Below are positions 1 through 8,439 of a stretch of 64,000 nucleotides of DNA, in pieces (positions within the stretch are counted from its first letter, which is position 1; the number at the start of each line of letters is the position of its first letter). The position numbers were made by a program, and so were the translations under genes. Location of the stretch: the NCBI RefSeq assembly GCF_004116465.1, contig NZ_PDJV01000006.1:62001-126000 (forward strand), read 5' to 3'. The notes under the pieces were generated by a model that saw only the letters and a list, made by a program, of their open reading frames with translations, had not been told where the DNA came from and made no database searches. Source of the DNA: Arcobacter sp. F2176 (lineage in GTDB: Bacteria; Campylobacterota; Campylobacteria; Campylobacterales; Arcobacteraceae).

Positions 1-419
1 GAAGTTTATCTGGAGCTTTGTTTAACTATTATTTAGCCGTAAAATTTGGAAGAAAGTTTTTAATTAAATATGGAAAGTATTTTTTCATAAATGAAGAGAC
101 TATAAATAAAATGGAAAAGTTTTTTAAAGATCATGGGAATATTTCAACCTTTTCAGGAAGATTGATTCCAGCTGTTCGTCAATATATTTCATTTCCAGCA
201 GGTTTAGCAAAAATGAATATATTTTTATTCTCTTTGTATACTAGTTTAGGTGCTGCTATTTGGGTTATAATATTAGTTTTAGTAGGGTACTTTATAGGAG
301 ATAATCAACTTTTAATCAAAGAGTATTTAAGAGTTATTATTATTGCTATTTTAATAGTATTAAGTATAGTTGCATACCTTTATTATAAAAATTTTAAAAG
401 AAAAAGTTTAAAAGTATGA
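1..419 (+). CDS. DedA/VTT-family membrane protein, 5' end missing
   Basis: The frame is open to the first base of the window, so the gene begins upstream; only the C-terminal ~138 residues are visible. The visible part has the DedA (SNARE-associated, VTT) pattern: a Ser-Leu-Ser-Gly-Ala stretch followed by Tyr-Tyr and a Phe-Gly-Arg motif, then an amphipathic region containing the conserved Gly-Arg-x-Ile-Pro-x-x-Arg motif near residues 48-54, the Pro-Ala-Gly turn, and two hydrophobic spans before a Lys-rich tail. DedA proteins are inner-membrane proteins linked to membrane potential and to undecaprenyl-phosphate or phospholipid transport; the exact substrate cannot be told here. Its last bases overlap the start of the following SDR gene by 4 bases, which suggests co-transcription. 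A TTG at 18 could be misread as a start but lies inside the conserved domain. Confidence 0.8.
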   Translation, partial: SLSGALFNYYLAVKFGRKFLIKYGKYFFINEETINKMEKFFKDHGNISTFSGRLIPAVRQYISFPAGLAKMNIFLFSLYTSLGAAIWVIILVLVGYFIGDNQLLIKEYLRVIIIAILIVLSIVAYLYYKNFKRKSLKV

Positions 420-1051
420 AAGCAATAGTTACAGGATATAACTCAGGAATTGGAAAAGCTATTTCTGATATTTTAGAAAGTAATGCTTATGAAGTTATAA
501 AACTAAAAAGTAGATTAAATGATTTTGATTCTTTAGAAAAAGAGATAAAATCTTTACTTAAAGAGAACGATATCAATATTTTGGTAAATTGTGCAGGTAT
601 TGGTATTTTTAAACCCCATGAAGAGATATCTTTAGCTAAAATAAAAGAGTTAATTGATGTAAATTTAACAGCACCAATAATTTTATCAAATTTACTCCTT
701 AGAAGTTTGAAAAAGACAAAGGGACATATTATAAATGTAGCTTCAATTGAAGCTACAAGACATTCAAAGTTTTCAGCACTTTATACTGCTACAAAATCAG
801 GACTTAGGAATTTTGGTTTAGCACTATTTGAAGAGCTTAGACGAAGTGATGTAAAAGTTACAACAATAAATCCAGACCTTACAAAAACAAATTTTTTCGA
901 CGATTTTAATTTTGAACCAGGAGATAGTAAAAATTCATATCTAATAGCAGACGATATTGCAAAAAGTGTATTAGAAATCATAAATTATAATGGTGTTATT
1001 ACTGATATAACAATTAGGCCTCAAAAACTAGAGATAAAAAAGAAGATTTAA
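416..1051 (+). CDS. Short-chain dehydrogenase/reductase (SDR)
   Basis: A 211-residue classical SDR with a Rossmann fold. The cofactor-binding TGxxxGIG motif is at residues 7-14 (TGYNSGIG), the NCAG motif is near 58-61, the catalytic Ser is in the Val-Ala-Ser-Ile-Glu segment near 110, and the Tyr-x-x-x-Lys pair (YTATK) is near 123-127. It is therefore expected to be an NAD(P)-dependent oxidoreductase in the cytoplasm. It is slightly shorter than the usual ~250 residues and has a reduced substrate-binding C-terminus, so the substrate cannot be assigned. It overlaps the DedA gene by 4 bases and is 1 base from mgtE, so the three are likely one transcript. Confidence 0.88.
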   Translation: MKAIVTGYNSGIGKAISDILESNAYEVIKLKSRLNDFDSLEKEIKSLLKENDINILVNCAGIGIFKPHEEISLAKIKELIDVNLTAPIILSNLLLRSLKKTKGHIINVASIEATRHSKFSALYTATKSGLRNFGLALFEELRRSDVKVTTINPDLTKTNFFDDFNFEPGDSKNSYLIADDIAKSVLEIINYNGVITDITIRPQKLEIKKKI

Positions 1052-1052
1052 T

Positions 1053-2426
1053 ATGAATGATAAAAACATAGAACAGCTTGATCAATTAGTTGAAATACTT
1101 AATAGTGAAATATTAGAGTTTAAAACAGATAATAACAATAGCGTTCACCCTTATGATATCTCTGAACAACTTTTAAAACTTAGAGATATTGATGAAGATG
1201 AATACTCTAAAATGCTTAAAAGAATTCCAAGTGCTCTTCTTGCTGAAGTTTTATCTGAGATGCCAGATATTGTTCAAGAAGAGATTAGTGATCATATCAG
1301 TACTAAAAAAATAGTTGCAATTACATCGAGTATGGATACCGATGATGCAGCTGACTTTATCCAAAATATTTCTGAAGATAATGAAGAATTAGCACAAGAG
1401 ATTTTAGAAAGTTTTGATGATGAAGATAAAGAGTTACTTGAACAACTTATCTCTTATAATGATGATGAAGCCGGTGCTTATATGCAAACAGAGCTTTTTA
1501 GTGCAAGAGAAGATGAAAAAATTGGTGATGCAATAAAAAGGTTAAAAGAGTTAAAAGAGATTGGAGAAGTTGATAATATTTGGCATTGTCATATTACAGA
1601 TAAGCGTGGCGTTTATTTAGGAAGTGTTGGATTAGAAGAGCTTATTATTTTTGAACATGATATGAAGTTTTCTGATGTTCCAAGCGATAAACTAAGAAAT
1701 TATAATGTATCCCATAAAGCTGACCTAAAAGAAGTGGTAGATATGGTTACAAACTATAACTTATCTAGTTTACCTGTTGTGGATAATAGAAATAGACTTA
1801 TTGGTAGAATTACTTCAGATGACGTTTATGACATTATCCAAGATAGTGCAACTGAGCAAATCTATAACATGGCAGGGGTTAATGATGAAGCTGAGCAAGA
1901 AGAGAGTATGTATCAAATCGGTAAAAGTAGAGCGATTTGGTTAGGTGTAAACTTGCTTACTGCAATCGCTGCTTCTATTGTAATTGGTATGTTTGATGCA
2001 ACTATACAATCTCTTGTTGCCCTTGCTGTACTTATGCCAATAGTAGCTTCTATGGGTGGAAATGCGGGAACACAAACATTAACCGTAACTGTAAGACAGA
2101 TGGCTTTAGGTGATATTGAAAATGAAGATGCAAAAAAAACTATAATAAAAGAAGTAATAATATCTTTGGTAAATGGTTTGCTTTTTGCAGGAGTCATAGG
2201 AGTAATAGCATATTTATGGTTTAAATTACCCTTATTAGGACTTGTTATTGCAATGTCTATGGTTATCAATCTAATTAGTGCAGGTTTTTTTGGTGCAGTT
2301 ATACCATTGACCTTGCAAAAATTAAAAATAGACCCAGCAATTGGAAGTACAGTATTACTTACAACTGTTACTGATGTTGTTGGATTCTTTAGTTTCTTAG
2401 GACTTGCAACTTTAATACTTCTATAA
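1053..2426 (+). CDS. mgtE: Magnesium transporter MgtE
   Basis: A 457-residue protein with the full MgtE layout: an acidic N-terminal superhelical domain (about residues 30-135) with repeated Asp/Glu-rich helices, a tandem CBS domain (about 140-265), a connecting helix, and five hydrophobic spans at the C-terminus. The channel signature Met-Pro-Ile-Val-Ala-Ser-Met-Gly-Gly-Asn-Ala-Gly-Thr-Gln lies near 327-341, the most conserved part of the family. MgtE is a homodimeric Mg2+ channel in the inner membrane that is closed when Mg2+ fills the acidic N-domain/CBS interface. Length equals that of studied homologues. It ends one base before the convergent ThrE-type gene, with no clear terminator between them. 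Confidence 0.95.
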   Translation: MNDKNIEQLDQLVEILNSEILEFKTDNNNSVHPYDISEQLLKLRDIDEDEYSKMLKRIPSALLAEVLSEMPDIVQEEISDHISTKKIVAITSSMDTDDAADFIQNISEDNEELAQEILESFDDEDKELLEQLISYNDDEAGAYMQTELFSAREDEKIGDAIKRLKELKEIGEVDNIWHCHITDKRGVYLGSVGLEELIIFEHDMKFSDVPSDKLRNYNVSHKADLKEVVDMVTNYNLSSLPVVDNRNRLIGRITSDDVYDIIQDSATEQIYNMAGVNDEAEQEESMYQIGKSRAIWLGVNLLTAIAASIVIGMFDATIQSLVALAVLMPIVASMGGNAGTQTLTVTVRQMALGDIENEDAKKTIIKEVIISLVNGLLFAGVIGVIAYLWFKLPLLGLVIAMSMVINLISAGFFGAVIPLTLQKLKIDPAIGSTVLLTTVTDVVGFFSFLGLATLILL

Positions 2427-2897
2427 TTAGATTATTGGTCTTTTATACCTCATGAAATACAGTGATGGGAGTGCAAGACCAAAACTAATTGCTCCAATAA
2501 TAGAGACTGATTTTAATCCATTGTCAATAAAAATAGCAATTAACTCCATACTCACTCCATGGGAGTTCATATCAACTAAACTTATCATGGCTGTAAAAGC
2601 ATAAGTTCCTGGAATCATAGGAATAATAGAAGCAACAGTATAAATAGGTCTTGGAACTAAGTTTTTTTTAGACCAATAAAGTGCAATAATTCCAATAATA
2701 ACAGAAGCTAAAAATGTTGATAATTCTATTGTCAAATGTAAAGTCATAAAAAATTCTCTACAAGTATAAACAATAGCTCCACCCATAGCACAATATTTTA
2801 GTGCTGACTTTGGTACATTAAAAAGCATAGCAAATCCAACAGCTGGAATAGCTGCAAAAATAGCATGCAAAAGAATATTTTCTAAAGTATCAATCAT
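2427..2897 (-). CDS. Threonine/serine exporter family, small membrane subunit (YjjB-like)
   Basis: A 156-residue protein made mostly of four or five hydrophobic helices, matching the length and character of YjjB (DUF3815/ThrE_2). A conserved Pro-Gly-Thr-Tyr-Ala-Phe turn near residue 95 is typical of the family. It begins one base after the larger YjjP-like gene, so the pair is translationally coupled. In other bacteria the two polypeptides together correspond to single-chain ThrE, exporting threonine/serine, or in E. coli succinate. The transported substrate here is not shown by the sequence. Confidence 0.85.
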   Translation of the reverse strand: MIDTLENILLHAIFAAIPAVGFAMLFNVPKSALKYCAMGGAIVYTCREFFMTLHLTIELSTFLASVIIGIIALYWSKKNLVPRPIYTVASIIPMIPGTYAFTAMISLVDMNSHGVSMELIAIFIDNGLKSVSIIGAISFGLALPSLYFMRYKRPII

Positions 2898-2898
2898 C

Positions 2899-3666
2899 TC
2901 ACCATCCTTTTATATTAAAAACTGACATGGCAATAATTATTCCAATAGAAGTTGCAAGTGTCAAAAGTGAAGCTTGCATCCAACGACCCCAAGCCATTGA
3001 TAAATATCCCTTAGTTGCATCAAGCATTGAGTTTATAAATGGGAATCCGGGAACTAAAAGCAAAACAGAAGCTGATAAAACAATATTTGAAGTGGAACTA
3101 ATATTAAAATATGATGCTAAGTGTGCAATTGCTGTTGCAAAAAAAGCAGTAATTCCAAAAGTTAAAATCAATACAAATTTCTTTTTTGCTAATTCTTGTC
3201 TTATTATCATAGCAATTGAAGAAGCGAAAAAAGTTACAAAAAAGCCATTAAAATCTATACCTCTTAAGTATCCAAAAGAAGCACAAGACAAGCCCACCAT
3301 AAAAACCACAAGCCATCTATTATAATAGTTTGGTTTTATATTTTTTAAAGTAGTAGTTATATAATCAGCAGTCAAATTAGGATTTTTCTCAGCATCTATT
3401 GTCATTTTTTGTACATCATAAACAATTGACATATTAATTGGTTTGTGATGTGAACGCCTTGTTGTAGTTACTGATTGGGAGTCTTTTAAAGTAGTTAAAA
3501 CAATAGCAGAAGGTATTAAAGATATCTCTACAGAATCAACACCTAAAGCACGACCAAGTCTTTGTGCAGTTTGTTCTATTAGAATACTTTCAGCTCCAAA
3601 TTCTAACATTAATACAGCTGATTTTATAACAGCTCGTGTAATTTCAGTTTGTTCTTCATAATTCAT
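2899..3666 (-). CDS. Threonine/serine exporter family, large subunit (YjjP-like)
   Basis: A 255-residue protein with the ThrE (DUF1212) pattern: a soluble N-terminal domain of about 115 residues with the Glu-Phe-Gly-Ala-Glu-Ser motif and the Leu-Ile-Pro-Ser-Ala segment, followed by five hydrophobic spans and the conserved Pro-Gly-Phe-Pro-Phe-Ile-Asn motif near residue 205. Length agrees with YjjP (256). It forms a two-gene unit with the small subunit 1 base downstream. The start ATG is preceded by a weak GGA ribosome site and both lie inside a long hairpin (3661-3717), which may limit translation. Confidence 0.87.
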   Translation of the reverse strand: MNYEEQTEITRAVIKSAVLMLEFGAESILIEQTAQRLGRALGVDSVEISLIPSAIVLTTLKDSQSVTTTRRSHHKPINMSIVYDVQKMTIDAEKNPNLTADYITTTLKNIKPNYYNRWLVVFMVGLSCASFGYLRGIDFNGFFVTFFASSIAMIIRQELAKKKFVLILTFGITAFFATAIAHLASYFNISSTSNIVLSASVLLLVPGFPFINSMLDATKGYLSMAWGRWMQASLLTLATSIGIIIAMSVFNIKGW

Positions 3667-3717
3667 TAGTTTTTTCCATAAAAGTATTTTATCACTTTTA
3701 TTAAAAAACTAATGAAT
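3661..3717. promoter_or_regulatory. Nested long hairpin over the YjjP-like start codon
   Basis: The two outer arms, 3661-3675 and 3703-3717, are perfect 15-base inverted copies. Inside them a second pair, 3678-3685 and 3694-3701, is a perfect 8-base inverted repeat around an 8-base loop. On the minus strand the distal arm contains the ATG and the CC/GG bulge contains the ribosome-binding GGA of the exporter gene. The hairpin also lies 38 bases past the end of the CDF gene, so it may be the terminator of the metal-export operon, a translation lock on the exporter, or both. Confidence 0.6.
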
Positions 3718-3754
3718 ATAATTGTATAAAAAATAATATATTTATTAAAAACTC

Positions 3755-4735
3755 TTACCACTCAAACTGAAATGTTGTATGTACGATTTTAAATTTCTTT
3801 TTTAAATCATGATTTATATTATGTAAGATATCTTCATAATTATCAATATATTTTGAATCAATTTTGACATGTGCCGTCATATTGTACATATCTTGGGTAA
3901 TTTCCCAAATATGTACATCATGTAATTCAATTACTTTATCTTTTTTTTCTATAAAGTTTTTTACGCTTTCTATTTCTACTGGAGAAGTTTCCATTAAAGT
4001 ATTTGTAGAACTTTTTAATATACCTATTGCCCATTTCCCAATAACAAAAGCAACTAATATTGCTAATATAATATCAACAAAATACCAATGAGTAAAATAA
4101 ATTATTATATATCCAATAATAATTGCTACAGAAGATAGAGCATCACTTAACATATGGATAAAAGATGATTTTAAATTAATATTATTTTTATCTCCTTGCA
4201 TTAAAATTACACCAGTAATAATATTTACAACAAGTCCAATAGTCGCCACAATCATAGCAATTTTTATATCAATAACTTCAGGATTTAAAAATCGTTCAAT
4301 GGCTTCATAAATAATCCACAAAATAGATAAAACTATTGTTATACCATTTATAAATGCAGCTAAAACTTCAGCTCTATAATATCCAAAAGTTTTTTCAAGT
4401 GGGGCTTGTTTACTTGCAATTATAATTGCTAAAAGTGAAATTATAAGTGCAAAGGAGTGCGTAAACATATGTATAGCATCAGAAACAAGAGCTAATGAAT
4501 TTGATAAAAAGCCATAAAAGAATTCTGCAAACATTGTAATAAGTGTAATACCTAATGCCCACTTTAATACTTTTTTATCTGTTCCTCTATGGTCATGTGA
4601 GTGATCATGTGAATGTTCTTTTTCATGACTATGTGAGCAATTATGCCCATGATGATGTTCGTGTTCATGATCATGATGGTTTTTATCATCAAGAAAAGGC
4701 TTATGATCATTTAACCCAAATTTACAAGTTCCCAT
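3755..4735 (-). CDS. CDF-family divalent metal exporter, His-rich
   Basis: A 326-residue cation diffusion facilitator of the CzcD/ZitB type. Residues about 18-50 form an unusually dense His/Asp/Glu region. Six hydrophobic spans follow, with the metal-site motif His-Met-x-x-His/Asp pattern visible in Ser-Asp-Ala-Ile-His-Met-Phe-Thr-His near 84-92 and in His-Met-Leu-Ser-Asp-Ala near 193-198. The last ~80 residues form the cytoplasmic metal-binding ferredoxin-like domain with a Val-His-Ile-Trp motif near 275. It exports Zn2+ or similar divalent metals in exchange for protons. It starts 11 bases after the CsoR/RcnR-type repressor gene and has an AAAGGA ribosome site. Confidence 0.92.
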   Translation of the reverse strand: MGTCKFGLNDHKPFLDDKNHHDHEHEHHHGHNCSHSHEKEHSHDHSHDHRGTDKKVLKWALGITLITMFAEFFYGFLSNSLALVSDAIHMFTHSFALIISLLAIIIASKQAPLEKTFGYYRAEVLAAFINGITIVLSILWIIYEAIERFLNPEVIDIKIAMIVATIGLVVNIITGVILMQGDKNNINLKSSFIHMLSDALSSVAIIIGYIIIYFTHWYFVDIILAILVAFVIGKWAIGILKSSTNTLMETSPVEIESVKNFIEKKDKVIELHDVHIWEITQDMYNMTAHVKIDSKYIDNYEDILHNINHDLKKKFKIVHTTFQFEW

Positions 4736-4746
4736 ATTTATTTCCT

Positions 4747-5046
4747 TTATTTTCCATATACTTTGATTATTTCTAATAGATTATCAATTTGTGCTTCAGC
4801 TTCTGAGCTTGTGCCTTTTTTTATATTTTCTATTAAGTGACCTTTTGCATAATGTTCTATATAAGAACTTATCATACCGCTTACAGCACCTTTTATAGCA
4901 GTCAATTGTCTAATGGTTTCATAAGGGTCATTATCTAAATTGAACTTTTCGTCATTAAATTTATTTTTTAAAGAATGAACTTGCCCATGAATTCTGCTAA
5001 TCCTATTTTGTAACTTTTTTCTCTCCACATCACAACAATATGCCAT
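4747..5046 (-). CDS. CsoR/RcnR/FrmR-family metal-sensing repressor
   Basis: A 99-residue all-helical DUF156 protein. The Arg-Ile-x-Gly-Gln-Val motif (residues 18-23) and the Gln-Leu-Thr-Ala-Ile-Lys-Gly-Ala-Val core (47-55) are the family hallmarks. It is the first gene of the unit with the CDF exporter and has an operator-like site just upstream, so it is expected to repress its own operon until metal binds. The position that in CsoR, RcnR and FrmR holds the ligand cysteine, six residues before the conserved Gln, is Pro-41 here; the only cysteines are the N-terminal pair 4-5, with His-65 and His-70 later. Metal choice may therefore differ from the studied members. Confidence 0.88.
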   Translation of the reverse strand: MAYCCDVERKKLQNRISRIHGQVHSLKNKFNDEKFNLDNDPYETIRQLTAIKGAVSGMISSYIEHYAKGHLIENIKKGTSSEAEAQIDNLLEIIKVYGK

Positions 5047-5059
5047 TTTTATTCCTTAG

Positions 5060-5082
5060 TATAGTATACCCCCTATAGTATA
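5060..5082. promoter_or_regulatory. Candidate operator of the CsoR/RcnR-type repressor
   Basis: Two copies of TATAGTATA (5060-5068 and 5074-5082) flank a run of five C (5069-5073), lying 14-36 bases upstream of the repressor start. A G/C tract with TATA-type flanks is the known form of operators of this repressor family. Assignment is by similarity and position. Confidence 0.7.
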
Positions 5083-5154
5083 TAATTTTAACTTAAATTC
5101 AATTGATAATCAATATTAAATTATTATAAAAGATAATTATCGTTCTTTTGAAAA

Positions 5155-6132
5155 TTAATAATAATAGTTTCTTGTTTTAATTACATCTATAGGACGAAGG
5201 CCAAAAAAATGAATAAATGCATTACTGAAACTTTGTTGATATTTGTATCCAACAAAGTTTGCAATTTCTGCAATAGAGTATTCGCTTGTTTCTAAAAGTT
5301 GTTTTGCATGTAACATTTTCTGTTCAAGTATCATATTCCCAGGACTAGTACTAAAAAGTTTTTTAAATCCATATTTTAGTTTAAATTCATTAATAGCTAC
5401 TTCCTTTGCTAAAGTACTTAAATCCGGGAATTCATGGGTCAAAAGTATAATATCTCGAGCTTTATATAAAGCTTCTATATCTTCATTTGAGAGTTTTATT
5501 TTTTCTTTTGTATTACATTTAGGACAAGATAATATTTCATTAAATTCATTATAAATTATTTCTAAACATTTACTTTGTAAATAAATATTGTGTAATCCTC
5601 CATGAAAAGGAGAATTATATAATTCTTTAGCAAGGTGGAGATTTTTTGAAATATCTTTTCTATAAATAGATAATGATGGAAGTTTATTTGAATTTTTTTC
5701 TTTTATATCGTTTATGTGACTAAAGTGATTTAAAAAGTTTTTCTCTAAAAAATCATTTCTTAGAATTATTCCTATTCCTTTTGATGAAGAATTTTGATCT
5801 ATTATAGTAGTGGAATCATATTCATTTATATATTTTATATAAAGATTATTTTTCTTAAAAGTTTCAACTTGATTGTTCATATTATCTTTATAGTGTATTT
5901 TACCATCTAATATGATACTAATTACTAAACCCTTTACTTCAGAGATAGCTTGTAAAGCAAGAGTTTTATTTGCAAGTGCATGTGTTTTAAAAAGAAAAAT
6001 ATCTTCAGTAACAATTTCTTTTTTGCATGACATAAAACCCAGATTATCTGGGAAATTGATTTTGTAATCTTCTTTTAAAGTTGATGAACACATAAATTCA
6101 CTCATATTGTTTAATGTAAAATTATAAGACAT
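5155..6132 (-). CDS. AraC-family regulator of the siderophore locus (PchR/YbtA-like)
   Basis: A 325-residue protein with a poorly conserved N-terminal sensing domain and a C-terminal AraC domain (last ~100 residues) with two helix-turn-helix units; the second contains the typical Ser-Ile-Ala-Glu-Ile-Ala-x-x-Val-Gly-Tyr and Phe-Gly-x-x-Pro pattern. The start at 6132 is chosen because an AAGGG site lies just upstream, whereas an ATG 15 codons earlier (6177) has none. It is divergent from a FyuA-like TonB receptor, and regulators of this kind (YbtA, PchR) activate such receptors when bound to ferric siderophore. A Cys-x-x-Cys pair lies about two-thirds along. Role as activator is inferred from context. 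Confidence 0.85.
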   Translation of the reverse strand: MSYNFTLNNMSEFMCSSTLKEDYKINFPDNLGFMSCKKEIVTEDIFLFKTHALANKTLALQAISEVKGLVISIILDGKIHYKDNMNNQVETFKKNNLYIKYINEYDSTTIIDQNSSSKGIGIILRNDFLEKNFLNHFSHINDIKEKNSNKLPSLSIYRKDISKNLHLAKELYNSPFHGGLHNIYLQSKCLEIIYNEFNEILSCPKCNTKEKIKLSNEDIEALYKARDIILLTHEFPDLSTLAKEVAINEFKLKYGFKKLFSTSPGNMILEQKMLHAKQLLETSEYSIAEIANFVGYKYQQSFSNAFIHFFGLRPIDVIKTRNYYY

Positions 6133-6186
6133 TTTATCCCTTAATATTAAAAAAAAATACTGATTTCTTAAAAACATACTTGAAGT

Positions 6187-6201
6187 TGAGAATTATTATT
6201 A
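6187..6201. promoter_or_regulatory. Candidate Fur box between AraC regulator and FyuA-like receptor
   Basis: TGAGAATTATTATTA resembles the 7-1-7 Fur consensus TGATAATnATTATCA and the better copies at 41830 and 46092. It is 46-60 bases upstream of the receptor start, in the divergent promoter region. Confidence 0.5.
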
Positions 6202-6247
6202 TTATAATCCAGAATTATTTAATATATCATTAATCTAGGGAGAGAAA

Positions 6248-8341
6248 ATGAAAAAAGTAAATTTAGTGAAATATATTACTTGTTCCTTAATTGTGAGTTC
6301 TACTTTATATGCTAATCAAAACGTTACACTTGATGAGGTAATGGTAAGTGCAAATAAAGTTGAAGAAAGTATATCTGATGTACCTCAAAGTATTACGGTG
6401 ATTACAAATGAAGAATTAGAAGAAAAAGGAATAAAAAAAGTTTTTGATGTTGTAAAAGAAGTACCTAATATGAATATAAGAGGAAATACAGGGATGGGGA
6501 CTAATTTGTCATTTAGAGGATTGAATAGTTCTATGTTTACAAATAATAATCCTGTTGTCATTTATGTAGATGGTGTTCCTTATTATGATAGATATGATTT
6601 TGATCCCTCATTGGTTAATGTAGAACAAATAGAAATATTAAGAGGACCTCAAGGTACACTTTATGGGAAAGATGCCATAGGTGCAGTTATAAATATTATT
6701 ACTAAAACACCTGAAAATGAATGGAGAGGAGCAATAGGTGCTGAATATGGCAATTATAACTATATGAGAACAACTCTAAATGCTAGTGGAGCTTTAATCA
6801 AAGATAAATTATTTGCTGGAATAAATGGATCATTTAAAAGTGATGATGGTTGGATTACTAATCATCATGAAGGCATGAATAAAAATGCTAATAAAAAGCA
6901 AGATAGAAAAACAAGTGGGTTTTTTTTATATAAAGCAAGTGATGAATTTTTGACTAAATTAACATTAACTGATAATTACAAGAAAAATTACTTTATTGAT
7001 GGGTTTGGCTCAGATCCGAGTTTAGATATAAATAGCTTAAAACGTAAAACAGCGAAGAATGTAAATTTTGATGTGCCGACATTTGAAAAAACAAAAGTAA
7101 AATCTCAAGCAATAAATTTATCATATGAAGTGGAAAAATTTAAGATTGATTCAACAACTACACATAAAAAGTTTGATTTAGATGGACAGTATGATACTGA
7201 TAACCAAGCAAATAATACTAATGATGGCTTAAAACAATTCAATTATACAAACACAGATACTTGGACACAAGAAATTAAACTTACAAGTAAAAATCAAGAT
7301 ATAAAGTGGATTAGTGGTGTTTATTTTGATAAAGAAAAAAGAGAACAAGGTCCTTATGGAGCAGAACAACTTTATATGGGGGCTATTTATGTAGGAGATG
7401 CATATTCTACAAGTAATAGTAAAACTCAAGCAATTTTTGGGCAAACAATGATTCCTTTGGGAGAAAAATTTGAATTAACCTTAGGTGCTAGGTATCAAAA
7501 AATAAAAAAAGAGATAGATGCTATTGCTAAATCAAGTTGGGGAGGTGTATCAAATTCTGATATAAATTATAATGATGAAAAGACTTGGAATAGTTTTTTA
7601 CCTAAAGTTGCTATTTCATATAAAGTTAATGATAATTTAAAAACTTTTGCTTCTATTACAAAAGGTTATATGCCAGGTGGCTTTAACTACTACCCCTCAA
7701 ATTCAAGTAGTGAAGACAATACTTTTGAGCCACAAGAATCAATTAATTATGAAATTGGTATGAAATACTTGGGCGAAAATTATTCTATTAATGCTTCAAT
7801 TTTTAGAATGAATATTGAAGATATTCATGTTTATAAACAATTAAGTGGAAGCACTATTTTTCAAACATCAAATGCAAAGAAAGCTCACTCTCAAGGAATA
7901 GAAGTTGATGGAAGGTATTATTTAACTAATAATATAGAATTATCAGGAGCAGTAGGTTTTATACAAGCTAAATATGATGACTATGATAATGGAACTAAAA
8001 AATTTGATGGGAATAAAATAGAATATACTCCAAATTATACGGCTAGTTTAGGGATCGCTTATATACAAGAAAAAGGTTTATATGGGAGATTAGATATTTA
8101 TTCAAGAGGAGAAACAACTTTTATTGATGGGGCAAATAGTGACAGAATGATTGAATCAAACGGAGGAATTACATCAAATATAAAAGTTGGTTATAAAGTT
8201 GGTGATTGGGATATATATAGTTATATTACTAATATTACTAATGAAGATTATGTTAATTCATATATGTCAAAAAGTGGTGGATCTTGGGTTGGGTTTAATG
8301 AACCTAGACGTTTTGGTGTAGGTGCAATTTATAAATTTTAA
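6248..8341 (+). CDS. TonB-dependent siderophore receptor, FyuA-like
   Basis: A 697-residue outer-membrane receptor. Residues 1-22 form a signal peptide, a TonB-box-like Thr-Leu-Asp-Glu-Val-Met-Val stretch follows near 27-33, the plug domain covers about 45-155, and the rest is a 22-strand barrel ending in a C-terminal Phe. Motifs such as Tyr-Val-Asp-Gly-Val-Pro, Arg-Gly-Pro-Gln-Gly-Thr-Leu-Tyr-Gly-Lys, Lys-Gly-Tyr-Met-Pro-Gly-Gly-Phe-Asn and Ser-Ile-Asn-Tyr-Glu-Ile-Gly closely match the yersiniabactin/pesticin receptor FyuA. The flanking AraC gene and the two ABC half-transporters also match the ybt locus. A ribosome site (AGGGAG) precedes the ATG. The exact siderophore is not known; FyuA-like is a family call. 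Confidence 0.88.
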   Translation: MKKVNLVKYITCSLIVSSTLYANQNVTLDEVMVSANKVEESISDVPQSITVITNEELEEKGIKKVFDVVKEVPNMNIRGNTGMGTNLSFRGLNSSMFTNNNPVVIYVDGVPYYDRYDFDPSLVNVEQIEILRGPQGTLYGKDAIGAVINIITKTPENEWRGAIGAEYGNYNYMRTTLNASGALIKDKLFAGINGSFKSDDGWITNHHEGMNKNANKKQDRKTSGFFLYKASDEFLTKLTLTDNYKKNYFIDGFGSDPSLDINSLKRKTAKNVNFDVPTFEKTKVKSQAINLSYEVEKFKIDSTTTHKKFDLDGQYDTDNQANNTNDGLKQFNYTNTDTWTQEIKLTSKNQDIKWISGVYFDKEKREQGPYGAEQLYMGAIYVGDAYSTSNSKTQAIFGQTMIPLGEKFELTLGARYQKIKKEIDAIAKSSWGGVSNSDINYNDEKTWNSFLPKVAISYKVNDNLKTFASITKGYMPGGFNYYPSNSSSEDNTFEPQESINYEIGMKYLGENYSINASIFRMNIEDIHVYKQLSGSTIFQTSNAKKAHSQGIEVDGRYYLTNNIELSGAVGFIQAKYDDYDNGTKKFDGNKIEYTPNYTASLGIAYIQEKGLYGRLDIYSRGETTFIDGANSDRMIESNGGITSNIKVGYKVGDWDIYSYITNITNEDYVNSYMSKSGGSWVGFNEPRRFGVGAIYKF

Positions 8342-8377
8342 TACCAACTTAACAAAAAATAATCCCTTTAACCTAAA

Positions 8378-8408
8378 ATAGATATTGATATAAGTTATCA
8401 ATATCTAT
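8378..8408. promoter_or_regulatory. 12-base inverted repeat, candidate Fur-type operator before the ABC genes
   Basis: ATAGATATTGAT and ATCAATATCTAT form perfect arms around a 7-base spacer, 32-62 bases upstream of the first ABC gene. The core, TTGATATAAGTTATCAA, resembles the Fur-like sites before the tandem receptors at 26260 and 29540. It could give the transporter genes their own iron-controlled promoter. Confidence 0.55.
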
Positions 8409-8439
8409 ATACTCTTTATTTAAACTTTAGGACAAATAT

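Noticed and set aside
2927-3325. Long open frame opposite the YjjP-like gene
   Set aside because: It mirrors the membrane-protein codons of the real gene and has no ribosome site or family features.
4555-4776. Open frame rich in His/Asp opposite the CDF exporter
   Set aside because: It is the complement of the His-rich region, since CAT/ATG-rich codons read similarly on both strands.
5101-5145. Fur-like GATAAT/ATTATC words upstream of the metal repressor
   Set aside because: Half sites are badly spaced, and a much better family-specific operator lies closer to the gene.
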